From assembly GCA_019351895.1 (NCBI GenBank), contig JABBOH010000018.1, positions 1 through 46,637 on the forward strand: 46,637 bases of DNA, read 5' to 3'. Below are positions 17,716 through 26,105 of this stretch, in pieces (the stretch's first letter is position 1; every line of letters starts with the position of its first letter). The position numbers and the translations under genes were made by a program. A model generated the notes under the pieces. It saw nothing but the letters and a program-made list of their open reading frames with translations. It made no database searches and was not told the origin of the DNA. Origin of the DNA: Pseudomonadota bacterium (GTDB lineage: Bacteria > Pseudomonadota > Alphaproteobacteria > Acetobacterales > Acetobacteraceae).

Positions 17716-20046
17716 TTACTCGACTTCTTCCGGCTCCTTCTCGGTGCCGCCCTCTTCGCTGCCGGGACGACCGGCAACCGGCGCCGCCGCCTCGGTGATC
17801 TCGAAGTCAAGCTTGCCTTCCTTCATCGCGACCTTCACGGAGCCGCCCTTCGCCAGCCGGCCGAAGAGCAACTCCTCCGCCAGCGGCTTCTTGATGTGCT
17901 CCTGAATGACGCGGGCCAGCGGCCGGGCACCATACAGCCTGTCATAGCCACGCTCGGCCAGCCATTCCTTGGCCGCCGAGGACAGCTCGATCGTCACGTT
18001 GCGGTCGGCAAGCTGCGCCTCCAGCTGCATGACGAACTTCTCGACGACGCGGGCAACCACTTCCGGCGTCAGGGCAGCGAACGGGATGATCGCGTCGAGA
18101 CGGTTGCGGAACTCCGGCGTGAACATCCGCTTGATGGCTTCCTCGTCCTCGCCCACACGAACCTCGCTGCCGAAGCCGATGGCGGACTTGGCCATATCGG
18201 CCGCGCCGGCATTCGTCGTCATGATCAGGATCACGTTGCGGAAGTCGACCGTCTTGCCGTTGTGGTCGGTGAGCTTCCCGTGGTCCATCACCTGCAGCAG
18301 GATGTTGTAGAGATCCGGATGCGCCTTCTCGATCTCGTCCAGCAGCAGCACACTGTGCGGATGCTGGTCGATGCTGTCGGTCAGCATGCCGCCCTGGTCG
18401 AAGCCGACATAGCCCGGCGGCGCGCCGATCAGGCGAGACACCGAATGCCGCTCCATATACTCGCTCATATCGAAGCGGATGAGCTCGATCCCGAGGACAC
18501 TTGCGAGCTGGCGCGCGACCTCGGTCTTGCCGACCCCGGTCGGGCCGCTGAACAGGTAGTTGCCGATCGGCTTCTCCTGGTCGCGCAGCCCGGCGCGGGA
18601 CAGCTTGATGGCGGCGGACAGCGCGACGATCGCGTTGTCCTGGCCGAACACCATCGAGCGCAGGTCGCGCTCGAGATGCCGCAGCGTCTCCTTGTCATCG
18701 GCCGAGACGGATTTCGGCGGGATGCGGGCGATCTTGGCCACGATCTCCTCCACGTCGCGCAGCGTCACGGTCTTGCGGCGCTTGTGCTCGGGAAGCAGCA
18801 TCCGGCTCGCGCCAACCTCGTCGATCACGTCGATCGCCTTGTCGGGCAGCTTGCGGTCATGGATGTACTTGGCCGAGAGATCGACCGCGGCGCGAATCGC
18901 CTCGTCGGTGTAGCGGACCTTGTGGTGCTTCTCGTACACGGTCTTGAGGCCGCGCAAAATCCGCACCGCATCCTCGGACGATGGCTCCGGCACATCGATC
19001 TTCTGGAAGCGCCGCACCAGCGCGCGGTCCTTCTCGAAGTAGTTGCGGAACTCCTTGTAGGTCGTGCTGCCGATGCAGCGGAGCGTGCCGGCCGCGAGCG
19101 CGGGCTTCAGCAGGTTGGAGGCGTCCATCGCCCCGCCGCTCGTCGCACCCGCGCCGATTACGGTGTGAATCTCATCGATGAACAGCACGCCGCCGGGATG
19201 GTTCTCAAGCTCCGTGACGACGGCCTTCAAACGCTCCTCGAAATCGCCGCGATACCGCGTGCCGGCCAGCAACGCGCCCATGTCGAGCGAGAAGATGGTT
19301 GATTTCGCCAACACCTCGGGCACGTCGCCCTCGACGATGCGCTTGGCCAGCCCCTCGGCGATGGCGGTCTTGCCGACGCCGGGATCGCCCACGTAGAGCG
19401 GGTTGTTCTTGGTCCGGCGGCAGAGGATCTGGATGGTCCGCTCGATCTCGCTCTCGCGGCCGATGAGCGGATCGATCTTGCCCGACTGCGCCTTCTTGTT
19501 GAGGTTGACGCAGTAGTTCGACAGCGCGTCCTGACCGCGGCGGCTGCCCTTCTCCTCCTGCTCGGGCGCGTCCTGGGAGGAGGCCTTCTCCTGCCGCGGC
19601 GCGCTTTTGCCGGGAGATTTCGCGATCCCGTGGCTGATGAAGTTCACCGCGTCGAGCCGCGTCATGTCCTGCAGTTGCAGGAAATACACCGCGTGGCTCT
19701 CGCGCTCGCTGAAGAGCGCCACGAGCACATTCGCGCCCGTCACCTCGTCGCGCCCCGAGGACTGAACATGGATCGCCGCGCGCTGAACGACGCGCTGGAA
19801 TCCTGCCGTCGGCTTCGGATCGCCCGGACGGTCGGTCGCGAGACCGGCCAGATCCTTATCGAGAAATTCCGTCAGATCGCCGCGCAGCTTGTCGAGATCG
19901 ACACCGCAGGCGCGCAGGACGGTAGCGGCATCGGTATCTTCCGTCAGCCCGAGCAGCAGGTGCTCGAGCGTGGCGTATTCGTGCTTCCGTTCGCTGGCGA
20001 GGGAGAGCGCGCGATGCAGGGTCTGCTCTAAATTACGGGACAACAT
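17716..20046 (-). CDS. clpA: ATP-dependent Clp protease ATP-binding subunit ClpA
   Basis: AAA+ unfoldase that feeds substrates, including N-degron proteins brought by ClpS, to ClpP in the cytoplasm. The 776 residues comprise an N-domain with two Clp repeats (about 1-145), a charged linker, AAA-1 with Walker A GDPGVGKT (220-227) and FIDEIH, and AAA-2 with GPTGVGKT (501-508) and LLDEIEKAH. The ClpP-binding loop reads IGF near 616. A Glu-rich tail ends the protein. The ATG has AAAGGAG seven bases upstream. clpS lies 175 bases upstream on the same strand. Confidence 0.98.
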   Translation of the reverse strand: MLSRNLEQTLHRALSLASERKHEYATLEHLLLGLTEDTDAATVLRACGVDLDKLRGDLTEFLDKDLAGLATDRPGDPKPTAGFQRVVQRAAIHVQSSGRDEVTGANVLVALFSERESHAVYFLQLQDMTRLDAVNFISHGIAKSPGKSAPRQEKASSQDAPEQEEKGSRRGQDALSNYCVNLNKKAQSGKIDPLIGRESEIERTIQILCRRTKNNPLYVGDPGVGKTAIAEGLAKRIVEGDVPEVLAKSTIFSLDMGALLAGTRYRGDFEERLKAVVTELENHPGGVLFIDEIHTVIGAGATSGGAMDASNLLKPALAAGTLRCIGSTTYKEFRNYFEKDRALVRRFQKIDVPEPSSEDAVRILRGLKTVYEKHHKVRYTDEAIRAAVDLSAKYIHDRKLPDKAIDVIDEVGASRMLLPEHKRRKTVTLRDVEEIVAKIARIPPKSVSADDKETLRHLERDLRSMVFGQDNAIVALSAAIKLSRAGLRDQEKPIGNYLFSGPTGVGKTEVARQLASVLGIELIRFDMSEYMERHSVSRLIGAPPGYVGFDQGGMLTDSIDQHPHSVLLLDEIEKAHPDLYNILLQVMDHGKLTDHNGKTVDFRNVILIMTTNAGAADMAKSAIGFGSEVRVGEDEEAIKRMFTPEFRNRLDAIIPFAALTPEVVARVVEKFVMQLEAQLADRNVTIELSSAAKEWLAERGYDRLYGARPLARVIQEHIKKPLAEELLFGRLAKGGSVKVAMKEGKLDFEITEAAAPVAGRPGSEEGGTEKEPEEVE

Positions 20047-20221
20047 GCCGACGCTCCTTTACTACCTCTTCGCTGGCCGAGGCCGCAGGCTGGGCACGAA
20101 ACTGATCAACCCAGCCAATGCCGCCTCTCCGCGCCGGCCCGGCTCCCTGCCATGAGGCAAACCGGTCGACGTGATATCCTGCACCAAGATTCCGCGCAGG
20201 GGCATTAACTTTCGATCAGGC

Positions 20222-20554
20222 TCATTCTTTTTCGATAGTACACTGAAGTGGGTGCTGGTTCTGCCGCGCGAGATCCATCACCTGGGTCACCTTCGTCTCG
20301 GCAACCTCATAGGTGAAAACGCCGCAGACACCGACGCCGCGGCGATGGACATGCAGCATGATCCGAGTCGCCTCGTCCCGCGACTTCTGGAAGAACCGCT
20401 CCAGCACATGCACCACGAACTCCATCGGGGTGTAGTCGTCGTTCAGCATCAGAACCTTGTACATGGCGGGCTTGCGCGTCTTGGTCCGGGTCTTGACCAC
20501 TACGCCTGTGCCGGGACCGTCCCTTCCGCCGTTGCGCCTGTCGCTATCGCTCAT
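20222..20554 (-). CDS. clpS: ATP-dependent Clp protease adaptor ClpS
   Basis: Adaptor that binds N-terminal destabilising residues and the ClpA N-domain. The 110-residue protein has a charged, disordered N-terminus (about 30 residues), then the fold core: [16 protein letters not shown] holds the hydrophobic-pocket Asn/Asp pair, and [13 protein letters not shown] the pocket histidine region. The ATG at 20554 has no strong ribosome-binding site. A direct repeat CGCTATCGCT (20542-20551 and 20557-20566) flanks the start codon. Pairing with clpA just downstream supports the assignment. Confidence 0.97.
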   Translation of the reverse strand: MSDSDRRNGGRDGPGTGVVVKTRTKTRKPAMYKVLMLNDDYTPMEFVVHVLERFFQKSRDEATRIMLHVHRRGVGVCGVFTYEVAETKVTQVMDLARQNQHPLQCTIEKE

Positions 20555-20971
20555 CGCGCTATCGCTAATCCCCGTGAAGAAAATGAACCTTACCGCCGCA
20601 AGGCGACACCACCAAGCATTCGTGCAGTCGTCCAGGCCGGAGGTGGTTCTGCATCAGACCATAGATGCAGGACGTGGTGCCGGAAAAGCCCAAGTTTCAG
20701 CCAGGGCAAGACGATGTGATGCCGGCATCATGTGGCGCGGCCGAGGTCAGCCGGAAGTCCCGCCGCCGCGTTTCATCAATGCAGCCGCCTCAGGGCTTGG
20801 CTGCCATCCGCCTTCCGCTGCCTTCCGCTCCCCCGCCGATCGCGAGCGGGCGCCCAGGGCCCGAACCCCGCCGCGAAACGCAAAAGGGTCCGGACAGCTT
20901 GCCCGGACCCTTCCCTACCGTCACGCCCCGGCCGAAGCCGGGACGCAGATCAAGCCCCGAGGGGCAGGGTC
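20555..20971. other. 417-base intergenic region between clpS and phasin genes
   Basis: Between clpS (minus, upstream side) and the phasin gene (minus, 3' end). It holds the phasin terminator at 20882-20912 and presumably the clpS promoter near 20570-20700, where no clear -35/-10 pair was seen. Open frames crossing it overlap the terminator and resemble no family. Confidence 0.6.
20882..20912 (-). terminator. intrinsic terminator of the phasin gene
   Basis: Read on the minus strand, AAGGGTCCGG and CCGGACCCTT form a perfect ten-base stem with a nine-base loop, running into TTTT. It lies about 60 bases after the phasin stop codon. Confidence 0.88.
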
Positions 20972-21517
20972 TCAGGCCGGCTTGCTGAACTTCTCGACCG
21001 CGAGCGTCACGCGGGAGGAGATCGGCGCCATCGCCTGCTCGGCGAGCTTGAAGGACGCGTCGGTGTACTTGCTCGACTCGGTCACGCTCTTCTCGACGGC
21101 GGAGCGCGCGAGGCCGACCTGGAGGTCGACGGCTTCCTTCAGCGACTTCACCGAGGTCAGCGCCTTGAAGGCCGACATCGTCTCCTCGTAGGAGGCCTGC
21201 AGCGAGGAGGCCATCTGCTTCGAGATGTCCTGCAGGCCGGTCGACCAGATCTGGCCGGACTTGATCAGCGCCTCGACGTTGCCCTGGCTGAACGCCACGA
21301 CCTCTTCCGCGGTCTTCATGGTCTTGGTGATACCTTCCTTGAATTGAAGCTGTGACGTCTCGACAGTCGCGGTCGCCTTGCTCATGCCGTCCTTCATGGC
21401 CGCGACCGTATGGTCGAAGCTCCGGCCGGACGCGGCGCTGGTCTCGTCCAGCGCGTCTGCCGTCGCAGCCTGGATCTCGTTCGCGGTGGTCTCGGTTTCG
21501 ATTTTCATGTTGGCCAT
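20972..21517 (-). CDS. phasin family protein
   Basis: Phasins coat polyhydroxyalkanoate granules and control their number and size. The 181-residue product is largely amphipathic helix, with the family core about residues 60-150 (VVAFSQGNVEALIKSGQIWSTG, then KSLKEAVDLQVGLARSAVEK) and no Cys or Trp-rich regions beyond one Trp. The ATG at 21517 is preferred because GGGGAG lies seven bases upstream; ATGs at 21553 and 21559, also with AGGAG near, would add 12-14 residues. Two TGCGGTGCA sites lie upstream, fitting control by PhaR. No PHA synthase gene is in the window. Confidence 0.88.
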   Translation of the reverse strand: MANMKIETETTANEIQAATADALDETSAASGRSFDHTVAAMKDGMSKATATVETSQLQFKEGITKTMKTAEEVVAFSQGNVEALIKSGQIWSTGLQDISKQMASSLQASYEETMSAFKALTSVKSLKEAVDLQVGLARSAVEKSVTESSKYTDASFKLAEQAMAPISSRVTLAVEKFSKPA

Positions 21518-21639
21518 TGCCTGGCTCCCCACGTTCTGTTTCAATCTTGCCATTGCCATAAGCTCCTGTTGGCCATGGCTCTCTCTGGCTAAAGATCCCG
21601 CAAACGCAGCGCCTCGAGCCAGTGCATGACCGTCTATGT

Positions 21640-21707
21640 TGCGGTGCAGCAATCGGGGGTTTAGTATCGTCGTCCGGCTAGTTCAAGCTATTTTGTGCGG
21701 TGCACAA
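21640..21707. promoter_or_regulatory. paired TGCGGTGCA sites, probable PhaR operators
   Basis: The nonamer TGCGGTGCA occurs at 21640-21648 and 21696-21704, 56 bases apart. The second sits in a perfect palindrome TTGTGC-GGT-GCACAA (21693-21707). A weaker TGCGGCA follows at 21717-21723. The PHA-responsive repressor PhaR of alphaproteobacteria binds TGC-N3-GCA-type sites before phasin genes, so this location fits. The sites lie in the AT-richer divergent promoter region shared with the carboxypeptidase gene. Confidence 0.6.
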
Positions 21708-21874
21708 TAATCTTTTTGCGGCACAGATTTTCCTCTCCGCAGGCTCCGTGTGAGATGATGCTTCTAAGCGTTTGCAATTCCCGAAGTTCTGAGCCAAAGC
21801 AGAGCCACCGACGCGGCCAGCGCTAGGCGCGCCGTGTATGGCTGAGTATCGCGGATGATAGAGGGGGCGGCGGA

Positions 21875-23098
21875 ATGAGAGGCCGAATTTTGCGGGTCCT
21901 GGCCGCGTTCTGTGCCGTGAGTTTTCTGGTGATGCGTGTCGGTACGGCTGTCGCCCAGCCGCTGCCGCCGATGAGTTCCATCATCATCGACGCGCGCACC
22001 GGCAAAATCCTCTACCAGCAGAACGCCAACCAGCCGCGCTACCCCGCCAGCCTCACCAAGCTCATGACGCTCTACATGCTGTTCGAGGCGCTGCGCGACC
22101 ACCGCATCACCCTCGGCCAGATGATGCCGGTATCCGTCCATGCCGCGTCGGTCGAGCCGGTGAAGCTCGGCGTGCGGCCCGGCTCCCGGCTTTCGGTCGA
22201 GGAAGCGATCCTTGGCATGGTGACGCTCTCGGCCAATGATGCGGCGACGGTCGCGGGCGAGTTTCTAGCCGGCGGCGACGAGACGCGGTTCGGCGCGCTG
22301 ATGACGCTGAAGGCCCATGCCCTCGGCATGAACAATACCGTCTTCCGCAACGCGTCGGGCCTGCCCGATGCCGCCCAGATCACGACCGCGCACGACGTGG
22401 CCCTGCTCGCGCGGCGGCTGATCCAGGACTTCCCCGAGGACTACCACTACTTCTCGACGCCGAGCTTCGTGTTCCGCGGCCACCCCATCTACAACCATGA
22501 CCACCTGCTGAAATCCTATCCGGGCGCGGACGGGATGAAGACCGGCTACACGAACGCGGCCGGGCACAACCTCGTCACGAGCGCCGTGCGCGGCGGCGTG
22601 CGCCTCATCGGCGTCGTCATGGCGGCGCCCTCCAACGCCTTCAGGGACCGGCAGATGACGGCGATGCTCAACGCCGGCTTCGAGACGGAACTCGGGCCGA
22701 ACGCCATGGTGGCCGCGGCCGCGGCCGCGCGCGACTCGCGGGCGCTCGCCAACGCCGGACCCGCGGTCCCGGCGGCGACCCAGCCGGCGGACGGGCGGCG
22801 GGTGAGCCCCGACGTGGCGCTTGCTTCAGGCCGCGACTCCCCGGCCTGGAGCCTCGATCTCGGCAACTATACGTCCAAGTCGGCGGCCTACTTCGCGCTG
22901 CATATCGGCGTTCGCACCGCCCATGGCGGCGTCTCGCACCTCGCGCCGATCCGCGTGCATGCACGCACCCGATGGCATGCCTGGATCACCGAGGTCAGCC
23001 CGGTCCATGCCCGCCCGACCTGCCTCGCGATGAACCACTATGGCCGCACCTGCGTCGCGGTCCATCCCTACAACAGCCGGCAGGTCGCCGAACGCTGA
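21875..23098 (+). CDS. D-alanyl-D-alanine carboxypeptidase (S11 family) with C-terminal extension
   Basis: Penicillin-binding protein of the DacA/DacF type that removes the terminal D-Ala of peptidoglycan stem peptides in the periplasm. The 407 residues have a signal peptide (hydrophobic to about residue 27, AVA-Q), catalytic SLTK (59-62), SAN (119-121) and KTG (222-224). After about residue 285, an Ala/Pro-rich linker leads to a C-terminal domain of about 85 residues (YTSKSAAYFALHIG to the end) that resembles a SPOR domain, which would bind denuded septal glycan; this is a tentative reading. GAGGGGG precedes the ATG. It diverges from the phasin gene. Confidence 0.92.
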   Translation: MRGRILRVLAAFCAVSFLVMRVGTAVAQPLPPMSSIIIDARTGKILYQQNANQPRYPASLTKLMTLYMLFEALRDHRITLGQMMPVSVHAASVEPVKLGVRPGSRLSVEEAILGMVTLSANDAATVAGEFLAGGDETRFGALMTLKAHALGMNNTVFRNASGLPDAAQITTAHDVALLARRLIQDFPEDYHYFSTPSFVFRGHPIYNHDHLLKSYPGADGMKTGYTNAAGHNLVTSAVRGGVRLIGVVMAAPSNAFRDRQMTAMLNAGFETELGPNAMVAAAAAARDSRALANAGPAVPAATQPADGRRVSPDVALASGRDSPAWSLDLGNYTSKSAAYFALHIGVRTAHGGVSHLAPIRVHARTRWHAWITEVSPVHARPTCLAMNHYGRTCVAVHPYNSRQVAER

Positions 23099-23174
23099 CG
23101 GACGCGAACGCTGACGCAAGCGGGCGCCGACGCAAGCGGGCGCTGGCGCAAAGCGGGCGCTGACACAAACGGGC
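23094..23174. repeat. degenerate 16-bp tandem repeat, five units
   Basis: Units start at 23094, 23110, 23126, 23142 (17 bases) and 23159, with consensus gctgacgcaagcgggc. The first unit overlaps the last codons of the carboxypeptidase gene, and the array fills the 84-base gap to the convergent FAD oxidoreductase gene. No terminator is visible in that gap. The copies carry substitutions, so the array is old or decaying. Confidence 0.8.
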
Positions 23175-23182
23175 GCGGACGG

Positions 23183-24607
23183 TCAGCCGGGCGGGAAGAT
23201 CACGCCCGGGTTGAAGATACCCGCCGGGTCGATCGCGGCCTTGATGGCCCGCATCAGCCGAAGCTCCGGCCCGCCGCGCCATTCCTCCATCAGCCCGGTC
23301 TTGAGCCGGCCGACGCCGTGCTCGGCGGAGAAACTGCCGCCGAGGTCTCGCACCACGGTGTTGACGACGTGCATCAGCTCGTCCGAGCGGGCGAGAAATC
23401 CCGCCGCCTCGGCCGCCTCCGGCTGAACGAGATTGAGATGGATGTTGCCGTCGCCGAGATGGCCGAAGGGCGCCACGCGGATGCCCGGCACGGCGGCGAT
23501 GCACGCGGCCTCCGCCGCCCGCAGCAACTCCGGGATCGCGGCGATGGGCACCGATACGTCGTTCTTGATGGAGGCGCCGGCGCGCTTCTGGGCCTCGGAA
23601 TGCTCCTCCCGCAGCCGCCGGAAGGCGAGCCGCTGCGCCTCGCTGCGGGATAGCGCCGCGTCGGCGATCGCGCCCTCCTCCATCGCCGCCGCCAGCAACC
23701 CCTCGAGCCCCGATTCGAGCCCTGCCAGGGCCGCCGCATCGCCGCCGGTCGCGAGTTCGATCAAGACATAGTGGTCGGACCCCGCCACCGGCCGCTGAGC
23801 GCCCTCGATGTGGCGCAGCACGAGGTCGAGCGACTGACCGCTCATGTATTCGAAGGCATGGAGCCCGGCGGCGTCCCACGCCCGCAGCCGGTTCAAAAGT
23901 ACCAGCGCCGCATCGACGGACGGCAAGGCGCAGAAGGCCGCGATCCGGCCCGTGACGCCCGGCTGGAGGCGCAGCACGGCGGCGGTGATGACGCCGAGCG
24001 TCCCTTCCGATCCCACGAAAAGCTGCCGCAGGCTGTAGCCCGTATTGTCCTTGTGGAGCTGGCGCAGCCCGTCCCAGACGGTGCCGTCCGCCAGCACCAC
24101 CTCCAGGCCCAGCACCATCTCCCGCGCGTTGCCGAAACGCAGCGTGTTGTTGCCGCCGGCATTGGTCGCGAGCACGCCGCCGATCTGCGCGCTACCCTCG
24201 GAACCAATGGAGAGCGGCAGCAGCAGGCCGGCAGCCTCCGCCGCCTCCTGCGCCTGCCGCAGCGTCAGCCCCGCCTCCACCGTCATGGTCATCGCAACGA
24301 GATCGATGGCGCGGATGGCGCGGAGCCGTTCCAGGCTGAGCACGACCGCAGTGCCGTCGCCTGAGGGCGTGGCGCCGCCGACCATGGAGGTATTGCCGCC
24401 CTGGGGCACCACAGGCGCACCGGCGCCAGCGCAGATGCGCACGGTCGCCGCCGTCTGCTCCACGGTCGATGGCCGCACAACGGCGAGCGGCTGGCCGCGA
24501 TAGAGGTGGCGCCAGTCCTCGGCGTAACCGGCGATGTCGGAGGGGTCGCTCAGCACCGCGCCATCGCCCAGGGCCGCCCGCAAACGCGCGGCGAGCGGAC
24601 CGGCCAT
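23183..24607 (-). CDS. FAD-binding oxidoreductase, D-2-hydroxyacid (GlcD/D2HGDH-like) dehydrogenase
   Basis: A 474-residue flavoprotein of the VAO/PCMH family. The N-terminal FAD domain (about 40-220) shows PQGGNTSMVGGA and GGVLATNAGGNN, and the C-terminal FAD-oxidase domain has PFGHLGDGNIHLN and SAEHGVGRLK. These match D-lactate, glycolate and D-2-hydroxyglutarate dehydrogenases; the exact 2-hydroxyacid is not resolved. It passes electrons to an unknown acceptor, probably the respiratory chain. Its ATG shares one base with the ppx stop (TAATG), making it the last gene of the perM-hdaA-ppk-ppx operon. Confidence 0.9.
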   Translation of the reverse strand: MAGPLAARLRAALGDGAVLSDPSDIAGYAEDWRHLYRGQPLAVVRPSTVEQTAATVRICAGAGAPVVPQGGNTSMVGGATPSGDGTAVVLSLERLRAIRAIDLVAMTMTVEAGLTLRQAQEAAEAAGLLLPLSIGSEGSAQIGGVLATNAGGNNTLRFGNAREMVLGLEVVLADGTVWDGLRQLHKDNTGYSLRQLFVGSEGTLGVITAAVLRLQPGVTGRIAAFCALPSVDAALVLLNRLRAWDAAGLHAFEYMSGQSLDLVLRHIEGAQRPVAGSDHYVLIELATGGDAAALAGLESGLEGLLAAAMEEGAIADAALSRSEAQRLAFRRLREEHSEAQKRAGASIKNDVSVPIAAIPELLRAAEAACIAAVPGIRVAPFGHLGDGNIHLNLVQPEAAEAAGFLARSDELMHVVNTVVRDLGGSFSAEHGVGRLKTGLMEEWRGGPELRLMRAIKAAIDPAGIFNPGVIFPPG

Positions 24608-26103
24608 TACGCAGGCAACTCGGCGTAGACGCGCTCGTTTCCGGTAAAGGGCTCGAGCCCGAGCACCGCCGCGAGGCGGCTTAGCCGCCTGACCACGCTC
24701 TCGCCTGCGAAGACGCCGGCATTGACGTTGAGATCGAGAACGAGCTTGCCGTCGGCGATCGTGAGGGAGGTCCCGGCCAGCAGATCCGGCGTGCCGGCCG
24801 AAAGCGTGTAGGCAAGCTGCAGCGCCGCGCCCAGAGCCTCGGCGCGCTGGACGGAGGCCATGTCGAGCAGCATCCGCGCCGTGCCCAGGAAGGGCGAGTC
24901 GAGTTCGGCCTCGTAGCGCATGGCGATGGTGAGCGCGAGGAAGGCCCGCGTGTGGTGGTCGATGCCGGTTCCCGGCTGGCGCAGGACGCGCAGGAAGCCC
25001 TGCTCGGCGCGATATTCCGGATGGTCGTGGCTCGCGATGTCCGAGAACCAGCAGGCGGCCTCACGCAGCCGCCGCTGCTCCACCGTCTCGCGGAGCGCGA
25101 GCGCGCTGGTCCAGGCGATGAGCGCGGGCGGCAGGCTGGGGTCCCGGCTGAACACCGCCGCCATGTCGCGGGCGGCGGCGGTCACCGGCTCGTCGGCGCG
25201 GACCTTTGGCGGCATGATGTCCATGAGCCAGCCTTCGCGAAGGCCGTTGGCGCTGAAGACGACGCGGGCCGCGCCCGTCACCCGCAGCAACCGACGCAGC
25301 ACGACGGCGGCGAATGGCAGATCGTCGATGCGGCGGCGCGGCAGGCCGGGGAGGCGTTCGAGCGCGCGCCGGCTGGCCCCGGCCACGACGCCCGCGAGGT
25401 CGCGCGCCTCGTCGCGGGCGATCGTGTAGTGGTGCAGCATGTTTAGCGGGTAGCTGGTCTGGGCCATATGGATGCGGGCGAGCGCGCGGAACGCGCCGCC
25501 GACGAGATAGAGATCCTGCCCTGCCCCCTGCGTGAGCCACGGCACCTGCGCCGTATCCTCCTCGACAATGGTCCGCGCGCGCAGCAGGTCCCCGCCCGCA
25601 CGATCCGCCAGACGGATGACGCCGAGCCGCATCGTCTCGCTATGGATCGGGCGGCCGCCGAGCAGCCGCACCGCCTCCAGCGAGCCGCCGCCGATATCGA
25701 GCAGGATGCCCTCGGCGTTGGGAATGCCGCAGAGCACACCGGCGGCGGAAAGCCCGGCCTCCTCCTTGCCCGTGAGGATGCGGATCGGCACGCCCGGCAT
25801 CCGGTCGCGCAGGCCCTGCACGAATTCGGCGCCGTTTTCGGCATCACGCACGGCGGCGGTGGCCAGAACCTCAAACGGATTGGCGTGCATGGCCCGCGCC
25901 ACGGCATGGTAGCGGCTCATGACCGTCAACGCCTGATGGACCCCTTCCTCATTCAGCCGGCCGGTCTGCTGCAGGCCACGGCCGAGGCGCAGCACGGCCT
26001 TCTCGTTGAAGATCGCGACAGGGTTCCTGGACAGGCCCTCGAAGACGACGAGCCGGACGGAGTTGGAGCCGAGGTCGACAACGGCGCAGCGGGATAGGGT
26101 CAG
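24607..26103 (-). CDS. ppx: exopolyphosphatase (Ppx/GppA family)
   Basis: Releases phosphate from the ends of inorganic polyphosphate (or hydrolyses pppGpp), the counterpart of Ppk next door. The ASKHA-type ATPase fold is clear: VVDLGSNSVRLVV near the N-terminus (residues 8-20) and LDIGGGSLE near 125-135. Length is about 498 residues. No ATG, GTG or TTG exists in frame before the first beta strand back through the ppk stop; CTG at 26103, with AGGGA six bases upstream, or CTG at 26109 is the best start. Its 3' end overlaps the FAD oxidoreductase. The start is uncertain; the family call is firm. Confidence 0.92.
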   Translation of the reverse strand: MTLSRCAVVDLGSNSVRLVVFEGLSRNPVAIFNEKAVLRLGRGLQQTGRLNEEGVHQALTVMSRYHAVARAMHANPFEVLATAAVRDAENGAEFVQGLRDRMPGVPIRILTGKEEAGLSAAGVLCGIPNAEGILLDIGGGSLEAVRLLGGRPIHSETMRLGVIRLADRAGGDLLRARTIVEEDTAQVPWLTQGAGQDLYLVGGAFRALARIHMAQTSYPLNMLHHYTIARDEARDLAGVVAGASRRALERLPGLPRRRIDDLPFAAVVLRRLLRVTGAARVVFSANGLREGWLMDIMPPKVRADEPVTAAARDMAAVFSRDPSLPPALIAWTSALALRETVEQRRLREAACWFSDIASHDHPEYRAEQGFLRVLRQPGTGIDHHTRAFLALTIAMRYEAELDSPFLGTARMLLDMASVQRAEALGAALQLAYTLSAGTPDLLAGTSLTIADGKLVLDLNVNAGVFAGESVVRRLSRLAAVLGLEPFTGNERVYAELPA

Positions 26104-26105
26104 GG

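Noticed and set aside
20665-20988. 107-codon plus-strand frame between clpS and the phasin gene
   Set aside because: It spans the phasin terminator and runs into the phasin 3' end; composition is Pro/Arg-rich as expected for non-coding GC-rich DNA.
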